Of a stretch of DNA of 64,000 bases, positions 52,316-64,000 are shown piece after piece. Source of the DNA: Amblyornis subalaris (taxonomy: Eukaryota; Chordata; Aves; Passeriformes; Ptilonorhynchidae); assembly GCA_018881555.1 (NCBI GenBank), contig JACAXG010000007.1, positions 13,001,235 through 13,065,234 on the forward strand, in the 5' to 3' direction. The number at the start of each line of letters is the position of its first letter. Within the stretch, counting starts at the first letter, position 1. A program made the position numbers and the translations under genes. A model generated the notes under the pieces. That model saw only the letters and a list, made by a program, of their open reading frames with translations, did not search any database and was not told the DNA's origin.

Positions 52316-52321
52316 TTTATT
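52316..52321 (-). terminator. Candidate poly(A) signal, AATAAA
   Basis: On the minus strand the hexamer is followed, about 30-50 bases downstream, by a GT-rich stretch containing CTGTTTGTAGG, the expected layout of a cleavage site. It is 6.2 kb beyond the GPRIN3 stop, so assignment to that gene is a guess. Confidence 0.3.
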
Positions 52322-55300
52322 GTACTCAGCATGGAAACCAGATGTAAAACAGCAAAACATTAAATTCCTAAAGGACTCGATCAGGTGGATAACATCGCTT
52401 TAGTATCACTTTAAGACTTCTTCACATGCAAACTTCTGTTGGTATGTCTCAAATGAACGCTATGGTACACCTGGTAGCCTTAGACTAGCTTTATTTTGTA
52501 CAGTACATCATGTTCCATCANTGTAACTATAAAATTAATAAAGCCACAATAATATCAGTTATTGTTAAAAGCCTCCAAGTTGGATTTCTTCTGCTGCTGA
52601 CTGACTCATAGTTTTTTTGAAATTAAAAGTTCAGCTACTCTGCCTACCTTCAATTCTGGGTGGAAACTCCCAGTACTTTTCAGTGTCACTGAGACCTTTA
52701 CTTCACAACTCAAATGNGATTTTATGTGCCACAAACACACAGATCTTTCTCTTCCATTTTACAGAAATTCCTCAGGGCAGTGTCTAAGCTTGCTTTTGAT
52801 GTACTTGAAACTACTGCTTGTGAACTGAGCTAAGGGAAGTGTCAGGACGACCCTCCAGCAGAAGGGTCACCTGTTGTAGCAGAGCTGCTGAGAAGTATCT
52901 GAGGGACTCGTGTTCTGCAGTAGACAACTGCTGGAGACTTTGCTGGCAGATTTTTCATTTATTTCTACTCCAAAGAGNGTCAGTCTAAGCAGAAAGCTAA
53001 CAAAAACTTAAGGTCTAATATTTCAAATGGGGCTCAGTTGACGTGATTCTATTCCTAATGAGCTCAGATGCTTCCTATCACCCATAGACTGTTTTTCAGA
53101 GACCAGGTAAGGATTTAAACTTGCCTCAAGGTTGTGGGAAATGCTAGGCCTCCAGCATTCAGTCAGAAGGGCAAAGGAAAAAAATCATATTAGGGCATGA
53201 GTGATGCACGAATCCTGCACACATGTGCACACACACACACGTAAGCTTACCTACAGCAAATATTTTCCCAGAGGAAAAAATATTTCCTCTCTGGGTGATT
53301 TCGCTCAGTAATAACACCATTTTTTCTTTAAAGAAGCCTGAATGTTGATGGGTAGGTTTCACTTTGCAAAATCTTCTTTGCCAGGATTTGATGCAAAATC
53401 CACATCATAAAGTCTAGGAAGGAAGAGTTGCTCAGAAAAGCACAAAGCAGAATAAAACAATAAATCTCAGAGTTAAAAAAAAACAACCAGATGATAATTT
53501 CAGTTTGGCTCAATTCAGCTCTAATACTTCATTCTTTGTTTTAAGCATCTACACTGACTCAAGTAGGATAATTTAGGCCTGTAAGAGAATATTGCAGCCA
53601 TTTCAAGGTCCATGGACCACNGCAGCATCCAGTGACCTCAGAGATATTTAGCAGTGTGCAATACTTGGATAAGGATCTACATGCATGTCTTTGGGACAAC
53701 TGGAAATACTGACCACTCATACAGGCATTAAAGAGACACCAAAGAATAAACCAGCGGAGATTGGTTACTGAAACAAGGAGGTGGGAAAAGGAGGAAAGAG
53801 TTTCCCTCAGACCATAGCCCTTAACTTTCTAAGCCCAGGGAGTCTGACAATCAGTCGTCTCTCATTCAGAGCAGCCACTCCCACAAGCTGTGTGCGAAAG
53901 ACTCACTCTGTTGTGGTTAACACTTTGCATTAGGTTTTAAAAGATGTAGAGGCACAGACACAGAACTAGATAACGGAGCTAATAAAATTTGTACATTCAT
54001 ACAAACCTTGCATACACTGAGCTAACTAATGAAACACTGGTATGGTAGATTCCATCAGGTTTCCAAACTGAAAACCAGTGGCAGCCAATTTTAGTTTTTC
54101 ATCAACACTGATTTTCACTTGGATTTCTATTTCTAGCACTTCAACATAGCAATGACACTTGAGGGAAAAGCTAGTGCTATCTTTGGAGCATATAGTCACC
54201 TTTTCTGAATGCCTTCAACACACTTCTCCAAACGGTGCATTTTACAAGCTCTTACGTTTTAGTAGCAGTAATGAACTGAGGTTGACTGCTTAGAGTCCTA
54301 TTTGGATACATCTAAAAATACTAGCAAAATGTACAGCCTTTGGAAACATTCATTTTCCTAAAAGCCATGGGACACCAACAAATGTAAAAATATATGAGGT
54401 CAGAAAACAAGTGGCCAAAACTTAAGCAAAACATTGGCTTTAGAGACATAGGAATGGGAATTCGTTGTGAAGCACCTACATCAACTTTATTTTACTTCTC
54501 TTTTGGTCCTTCCCTCCCTATGTTTCTCTGCAATTTCTTCTTGTGTATTCAAAAGAATGTTTTCTTCTCCTGAAGTGGAGAAGAGAGATATTGCCCTTCC
54601 TGTCACTTCAGCTCTTTCCCCATTCTTTTTTCCCACAAGAAGTCAGTAGAAATGAGGCAGAACTTCAGCACTTGTGCCCAAACAACACAAAGTTGGCAGA
54701 TTCCAACCAAGTGCACACAGATGGATGTCATAGCCTCACATGAAATCCAGAACTATATCACAAATCGCCTGCAACGAGATGCTCCTTCAACTCAGGTATT
54801 GTATTGGCAACACTAAAATGTGCTTATTCCCTTCTTTTTCTAGTGGAAAGCTCATTAGGTGAAACTAGAAGTAAATCATCCATTCTTATCCACTGCTTTT
54901 ATTAATGGGTCTTGCTACATCAGCCATCCTAGAAGATGCAACCAACAGGGAAGAGTCTCCTGACAATTAGCTTGCTCCCAAAATTTCTCATCTTGCAAAA
55001 AAAATTAATTTAAGAGTTACTTCAACTGGCTAGGCTGCAACACAGGTATTTTCCTTCTTTCTTTCGTACAGATTTACTCTTGGGACTGACAAAGTATCTT
55101 CTGTTTTGAACCCTCTTTTTACGAGCCCAAATGTATTTCTTTGCTTGCTACCCGTCCAAGCCATGCAATGTGATTCTGAGTCATTGGGCAGAGAAAAAGA
55201 ATGGGGTGGTGGCACACAGATCACCTCCCCCTACTCTCTGCCATATCACTACGCCAAGCACATTTCATTTTTGAGACTGACATGACACCAAGGACAGCCT

Positions 55301-56688
55301 TTCTTGGCTGCTACAAGCCCACTCACATGTAGAATATTTGCCAATTGCTACCCCCAACATGGTTTTTGCTGTTTTGCTGTGAAAGANGTGTCATCACTGA
55401 GGATTCACATTGTCATCTAGACATTGTANGCAGGTAAAAGCACTAATCACCAGTGTTAAACCAGCAGGTTGCCTACAGTCTGCCCGAGCAAGGCACGGTC
55501 AAAACCCAAAATATTTTCCATGAGGTGTGCTGGTGATTATCGACTCTTTTTTTGTGTGTTGGCTTTTGGGACTGTATTGCTTGGCTTCAAATGCATGTCT
55601 GCAGGACTTCTGCACCCACCAGACAGTGTCACAGACAATTTGCATCTTTGCACTCATACTTTCCCAGAATACATGCTGAGCACTACATTTTTTTCTTCAT
55701 ATATGCCCATGCAGTTGTTCAGATGCATCCACTCGGTAACTCGTCCATTGGCCCTTTGTGGTACAAATGCATCGGTGAAATTTTCCTAGAGGAAGGGTCA
55801 TTTGGCATGGGGAAGGGAGGGTGGACTGGCTAGTGAAGACTCACAGCTGAAAGAAGCTGCAAGGAACCAGGGCAGAGCTCTCATTCCTCGCAAAGAAGCA
55901 TTAACTCCAGTGCTGGCCCAGTATNCTGCTCATTCATTGCCAAGCCCAGTTTGGTGTCAATAAAGCAACTCATATCCATATGCTGGAAATATTTTGCAGA
56001 GCTTAAGCTAAAGGATGGAGTTCGTGGAAATCAGTGAATGAGCGATAGCCGTTTATTCTCCTCTGGAAAAAAATATAGGACAATCCATTTGTATATTCAG
56101 ATTGAGCATATTTGTAAAGGGACAGCTCAGAGTAAGCTGGCTCACAGCTACAGCAAGGGCAACGCAGAGAGAGGAATGCAAGCTGAGCCAAGGGACACAA
56201 CTTCACAGGAAGACAGGCTGGGCAACAGCTGGCGAGGAAAGGGGCAGAAGGGAGGCAAAAAGAGCAGCACAAAGCCTTGGACCTGGACAGGACACAGCAA
56301 AAACTGCAGACAACTCAGGGAACCTCGTGAGGGCTGACACGGACACAATGGGGGAAGAGACACCGAACTTGTCAACTAACCTGACCTAATGATACTGCCA
56401 ATATTAATCCCACACGAAATTTCACATGAAACTCACATCTCAGATACTGCTAGAAAGGCGATGGAAACAGCAGAACTAACAGAAAAAAGGCTCAAGACTT
56501 CCCTCCTGGTAGGCAGAGGTGGGAAGACACTCTCTAATGCAGGTGCAGAATTAAAAATTCAGCACCACAAGTAGGAGAGGACTTGAAATGACATACAGAA
56601 ATTGAACAAGGACACGACATAAAGCCCTCTGGCACGTATCTGAGGAAAACTAGGAGTCAATTCAGTACTATGATTAGGGGCAACACCT

Positions 56689-56694
56689 TTTATT
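56689..56694 (-). terminator. Candidate poly(A) signal, AATAAA
   Basis: Hexamer on the minus strand 1.8 kb beyond the GPRIN3 stop, followed by AGGTGTTGCC. It could end a short GPRIN3 3' UTR form. Confidence 0.3.
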
Positions 56695-58494
56695 GAACTG
56701 GGTTAAAATGTTGTATCTTACAGTATTTTACTTTTCTGCTGAAGAAAAATTGCCCCTAAACAGCTACTATGAAGGCTTGGCAGCTGATGATATACTCAAG
56801 AAGTCTGGCCTCCTAAATAATAGGGGGCCACCTCAGGTTTGCCTCACAGGGGGAAAAAAAAAAAAGAAAAAGATATATTAATACTCATTTACACTGTGTA
56901 AAACTGTAAGATTTAGAGTAAATTGTAGGAGTAAGATCTACAGAGTAAGTCAGGTGTGCGGTAGTAGAGACAAAAATAAATTATCATAATAATTCATGAA
57001 AATCTTTAATGGACTAAAAGTATCTCCTATTTAACTCTAGTGCTCTGCAGGATTACAATATCCAAATCATCAGTGCTTTGCAGGACAAAAACTAAATTTT
57101 CTGCAAACTGCAGGAGTTCCCCAGCCTCCCATTATGAACTCTAGTGGACAGAATACAAAGCTACTGGGAAACACATTTCCCAGGTTGAAAAATATTATTG
57201 AGAAATGCGACCAACATATATTGGAGACATTATTGTATATCATACTTCTGGAGAAACAGTCACTAAGCTACCTTTTATTAGCAGTTTCTACAACTAACTT
57301 CAGAAATACAGCAAAGATTGTCTCAAGATTTCAGTACTGCTGCAAATTTTTCAAGTTAACAACATAATGGTTTATAGTATAGAGTGTTAGGTAAAACAAA
57401 ATACGCACAGGCTAAATAAATTCAGGTTGTGAAAGGCAGCAAGAAAAGCACCAAAAAAGGACTTAAAAGGGGAAAAAAAAAAAAATCAGTGTAACACACT
57501 AGACATGGAGGCTCATGGACCCAAACGCACAGGATAGCCTGCTGCTATGGGAAAACATTACTGTGCATCTCTGGAGAGAGAAGAAAGATCCACATCCCTT
57601 TAAAGAGTGATTTAGAAGAGAGGTGCTCAGCACCACAGAAGGCTGGGAGTAGGGGCTGCCCACCCCCGCTGAGGAGCCAGAATGGCTCCCTGCTTTTGAA
57701 AGACTTGGCAGGAGCACCACAGTGTGAGGGGTGGGCACCATCCTACTGGATGCAGGTCCATCTACCAATGTGCTCTCCCATGCCTCGCCACCTTAACCGT
57801 GGCTGATGCAGGGGACAAAAAGCCTCTCTCTCACCTCCCCTTCTGGCCATCAACATCCTATTGACTTAGCTTCTCCCAAAGCCTTCAGTCTTGATCCTCA
57901 CTCTTGGCCTGGTTCTCCATCTCAACAGGAGGGGAAGACCTGGCTCCCTGGGGCTCACCTGGGAACAGTAACCCACAGTGTCAACAGTAGTGAGGCTGCT
58001 CAGTGATCACTGTCCACAGCCTGTTCATGGACTTGCCTCAGCATGGGTAACTTGCAAACCAGGAAAGTTGTCTTACGTTAGGTCTTTACAACTCTTGAAC
58101 CTTAATTCCACCTCCCTCAGCTTCCCCCAGTCCACCCCTTTGTATAAGACCTCATAATACACACAAATAAATTCCCATAATTCTGACAATCTCTCTGCTT
58201 CCTGCTTTATCAGAAGGTGCTGCTCTCCCTGCAGCAAGGTGGCAATTGAAATTTGTGCTTTTGCTCAGTGCCTAGCTTTTCATCTGACAGTAGGCGGGAT
58301 GGGGGCATAATGCGGAAATACACCAGCTGTGACAATAATAATGGCAGGATGGAGCGTGTGGCTAGTCAGAAAACAAAGGGGAATAATTTTCCACTGTTGC
58401 TGCATCACAACCCCAGTAACACCACCAGGACTCAAGACTTGAGGGGGGGATTCTCTCCACCACTGCNGATATTGAGGCACCCCTGCAAACCACG

Positions 58495-60873
<2,379 letters not shown>

Positions 60874-60964
60874 GGACTGTCTTCAAGACGTTGTCTGTGC
60901 TCAGCTTCTCCTTGGAGTTTTCTCGCTGGGCAGGCTGTCGGTGATGGGTTTCCTGTGAAGTTAA
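60874..60964 (-). other. GPRIN3: GPRIN3 5' UTR portion of the coding exon
   Basis: Upstream of the ATG, a pyrimidine-rich TGTGTTTGTTTCATTAACAG ends at 60966 on the minus strand and would make 60964-60965 the first exonic base. A second AG at about 60953 (TTCACAG) is an alternative. Other vertebrate GPRIN3 genes have a non-coding first exon far upstream, which fits. Confidence 0.6.
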
Positions 60965-63216
60965 TCTGTTAATGAAACAAACACAGTGTTAGCAGCGGTC
61001 AGATTTAAGAAAAAGTACCCAGAACAAACTGATTTTACAGCGTGAAGAGAAATACTTGCAGGCAAAGGGGAAAGTGAAGCACCCGATTCTGCCTGCTGAA
61101 AGTCACGGAAAAGACACAGATGTCAATGATCTCCCAATTCTGAGGTCTGGATGGAGAAAACANTATCAGGGACAAAGCAACAACAGCTCCACTGTTGTCA
61201 ACACGTTAATGAAAACACTGACATGCCAAGAGGGAGGAAAAAAAAAATGAAGTGAAAGAAGAGGTACAGATTTTGAAAGGAAGTTTGAGGTCACAAAATA
61301 AAATCACTGTGATAATATTCTGTAGAAAGCCACCTATGAAAGGAAAGATCCTACCTTGCCTGTTACTCCTGTGTGAGAACAGATCTGATTCCCATCCCTA
61401 GACCTGAGTGGATCCCACATCTTGAGTGAGCTTCTTAAGGATAGCCCCCCCTTCTCAAGGACAGCCCTTCCAGCTCCATTACCAACACAGTCACAGGTCA
61501 ATTCAGACTAATGTGGATGAACCCAAATCTCAGGGTTTGGAATATGGATGGATCACAACCTGCTGGGTGATGCAAATAAATACCAAGAGAAGGCACTGCC
61601 CAGTATAGCACGAGGCCTGTGCACATACTTACTGCTCTGACATTTAGATCCTTTGAAATAATTAGAAGGAAGCCAGCTTGATTAATAAATGGAGGTACAG
61701 ATGACCTAGAAATCAATTTACAAGTGGGTGGCATAAAGTTGGAAGGGAAACACTGCAGCATCACAGAACAGAAGGGGTTCATTCCATACCTAGGGAAACA
61801 CGGGGCAGGGATTTCAAGCAGGTAGAGCAGCNTGATCCAGGCTGAAATCCTGCCAGGACTGCAGAGAAACCATTGCTTAAAACAAGAGGAGATCTCCAAA
61901 CGTGCTTGTTGGCTNGGCTTTCCAAAGGGCTTAGCACTACCCAACTCGAACTCTGCTAGAGGTCAAGGACTGGATCCCTGTCAGCAGAGTGGTGGTGGCC
62001 AGTGACAAAACCCCACCTCACTCTTCTTTTAAACTGCAGGCTATCTGCTTGTTTANGAAGCTTTCCCTGGCTTACGCTGCCAGAAAAACACAGGTATGAG
62101 GCTTGGGAGACACCCAAGTTTTGTTAACCACAGGGATGACGATGGGAACATTACTGTACCTGTTTGTGTGCCCCCGTCTCTGCAGGCACACAGTAGGATC
62201 TCCTTTGCTACATTACCAGGGAGATACTGCTGGGAGCAGCTGTGCAATCACTCAGCTGTTCCAGACCCTCCCTCCCTCCCCACTAGCAAAATCAACAAAA
62301 GCTCTTTCCAGAAAAATCTCCACTGTCCTTCTCTCAGCCTGGATGGCAGTGGTATAACTTCCTTAGTTTCAATCCTAAATNTCAGCATTTAGGATACTTA
62401 AAAAGAGCAACAGGAGAAAAATGCTCAGTNAAGGAAAATTAAAAACAATACAGCCAGTCTATTTTTTCTAAGAAAAGGAAAGTGCTGCAACTTATTACTT
62501 ATTCATTAAGCTTTCTGTCTTCCAGATATTAATAATTTATTATTTTTATACTGTCTCTTTGGGCTCCATCCAGCCACAGAGATATAGTCTGCTGGGTTAA
62601 GCCAGCTCTGAGAAACTGTAATCCTGCCCCTGAAGGATCCCAAGTTCCTTAGGTGTAATCTGTGACAGCAGCNCAGCATCACCCCACAATGGCTTTCCAG
62701 GAGGGCTGATGATTGCTAAGCTTTTTGAGAAGTCCTGAGTACTGATATAAACCAGGCTGNGAGTCAAAGGAAGTTTCTGGCTGCCTACAAGATGTCTTGT
62801 CTTCATTTTATTCCCACTTTAAAGACAGCCAACATAGTCCTGAAGGAAGGACAGACGTTCCATGTTCACACCGTTGTAATATAAACATCTAACNGCTGCA
62901 AGGAGAGCAGCAGATGGCTTTGCCATCCATTTGATTAAATTCTGTTACTGTCTTCCTTCCTTTTCCAAATATAGAGGCAAACCAAACCAGTATATACAAC
63001 TGGGCAGGTCACATATCTTGTTTTTATTTTTAAGATCCAGAGTTTAAGAATAATTAAGCAAATAATGGAACAAAGCCAACCCCCACTTTTAGGATGAGAT
63101 GTACTCAGCAAACAGCTTCAGAAAAATAAAGATTTCAGAGAAAATCTGTTTGGTTCAGTGAAGAACAAAACCTGGGCAAGGCAATCTGCACACTGGAGTA
63201 TTATCTTTTAACATAC

Positions 63217-63325
63217 GCACTCGACAGGACAATGATTCCTAACTTTTCAATTAAATGAATTAGTTCTGGTCTGAACCTCTGCATGAATTCTGCCCATCTG
63301 TCTAGTGGCTCTTCACCAGCATCAC
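63217..63325 (-). CDS. Exon-like open segment, unidentified protein
   Basis: On the minus strand, TGTGTGTTTCAG (acceptor) precedes an open frame that would begin in phase 1 and read (Gly)-Asp-Ala-Gly-Glu-Glu-Pro-Leu-Asp-Arg-Trp-Ala-Glu-Phe-Met-Gln-Arg-Phe-Arg-Pro. It goes on to an amphipathic stretch, Leu-Ile-His-Leu-Ile-Glu-Lys-Leu-Gly-Ile-Ile-Val. The balanced charged/hydrophobic composition, tryptophan and helix-like pattern look more protein-like than neighbouring frames. A possible donor GTATGT (first base 63216) gives a 109-nt exon. Without splicing, the frame runs six more codons to a stop at 63201. I do not recognise the family. It may be an unannotated exon, a gene fragment or chance. 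Confidence 0.3.
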
Positions 63326-63920
63326 CTGAAACACACATTTTAAATATCTGCCTCATACAGTAATTAAAAGACATTCTGCTACCAACCCTTGACATATAAT
63401 GTCAACAGAAGAAATTCTGTGCCAGAAAACCCACCTGGACCTATTCCCTGATGTGGGACAACTGGGCATAGTCCAGACACTTTGCTTGACCCTTGAATAT
63501 GGGGTGGGAGGGGCTGGGTCATCCTACAGCCTGGAGTGACTCTGCAAATGAGTTAGTTTATGAAAATAAGGTTTTCATAAAGACTTTGTTGTCAAAGTCA
63601 TGGGAACTATTTTCTAGACTCTTCACTAAGACATCCTAATGACAGGAGCCAAAGGCACTGTANTAGTCTAAGTAAACACGGTAATTTAAAAAAATGTCCT
63701 TACTTAAGAATTAATAAAAATCAGAAGGAAAGATTAGTCTTATGAAAGAGAACAGAAAGCAAGCGCAACAGATNACAGAACTGGAAAGGCATTTTTACTA
63801 TTGGAACCTCATTTATGATTATTGTCTCATTTTTATTATTTGAGCCCTGTTATATGGGAATGAAGAACAATGCTGGGACCTGTGGGCAACACTATTCAAC
63901 TGCCAAGGCAGTGAGGATTC

Positions 63921-63942
63921 AAACAAACAAACAAACAAACAA
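63921..63942. repeat. (AAAC)n microsatellite
   Basis: About five and a half AAAC units near the right edge of the window, inside the inferred GPRIN3 first intron. Confidence 0.92.
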
Positions 63943-64000
63943 CACTGCCTGCAAGCAAATACTTAGGAAAAACAAAAATACAAAACTCTGTAGAAGGCCA

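Larger units (their letters stand above)
50723..58494 (-). other. GPRIN3 3' flank: probable long 3' UTR of unknown extent plus intergenic sequence
   Basis: No coding exon is supported. Immediately left of the GPRIN3 stop this must be 3' UTR. Candidate minus-strand poly(A) signals AATAAA occur at 56689-56694 and 52316-52321, each followed on the minus strand by GT-rich sequence, but the hexamer is frequent in AT-rich DNA and the true end cannot be chosen. A 13-base A run lies at about 57473-57485. The frames at 51.1-51.7, 51.9-52.2 and 56.0-56.4 kb overlap on both strands and look like chance. Confidence 0.5.
60965..64000 (-). other. GPRIN3 first intron (partial)
   Basis: The stretch runs from the coding-exon acceptor to the right edge. 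No CpG island or first exon is seen, so the GPRIN3 promoter is outside the window. The content is AT-rich, apart from a 148-codon minus-strand frame (61498-61944) with no family resemblance and an exon-like piece at 63217-63325. Confidence 0.65.

Noticed and set aside
61498..61944. 148-codon minus-strand frame in the GPRIN3 upstream intron
   Set aside because: It contains two ambiguous bases, no family signature, and no splice-site or codon pattern marking it as an exon. It reads as a chance frame or old unrecognised repeat.

Overview
The window reads as nuclear genomic DNA of a bird. Two genes of the conserved vertebrate FAM13A-GPRIN3-SNCA block are recognisable, both on the minus strand and in the same order and orientation as in other vertebrates. 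The interspersed repeats are CR1-type LINEs, the dominant avian/reptilian retrotransposon. Introns are compact. Isolated single N bases are scattered throughout, so the sequence is a draft or ambiguity-masked consensus. I saw no bacterial, phage, CRISPR or operon-like content, and no RNA gene that I could defend.

Left third (1 to about 20 kb): the 5' part of FAM13A. A CpG island at about 19.1-19.96 kb holds the promoter and a nine-codon first coding exon (19383-19409). Three further exons follow leftward, at 16644-16833, 13858-14067 and 4904-5084. Together they encode about 202 N-terminal residues, including most of a RhoGAP domain with its arginine-finger motif. All splice sites are canonical and the phases fit exactly (0, 1, 1, then 2). 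The rest of FAM13A lies beyond the left edge.

Middle (about 20 to 58 kb): an intergenic stretch with no protein-coding gene I can support. It holds a CR1 3' end (22.39-22.63 kb), an old degraded CR1 (about 28.0-28.4 kb), a CR1 reverse-transcriptase fragment (35.05-35.99 kb), a short CR1-like tail (37.2 kb), a minus-strand CR1 (50.16-50.72 kb) and several simple-sequence tracts. The right end of this stretch probably includes the GPRIN3 3' UTR, whose end I cannot fix. TIGD2, which lies between these genes in mammals, is not seen.

Right (58.5 to 64 kb): the complete single-exon coding sequence of GPRIN3 (792 codons, minus strand), a 5' UTR segment with a splice acceptor near 60965, and the start of the upstream intron. 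One small exon-like open segment of unknown identity (63217-63325, minus) lies in that intron.

FAM13A is a Rho-GTPase regulator and GPRIN3 a G-protein effector. They are neighbours by ancestral synteny, and nothing here shows that they act together. I found no convincing new biological system. The main items for follow-up are the unidentified exon-like segment, a possible N-terminal extension of FAM13A, and the N clusters.
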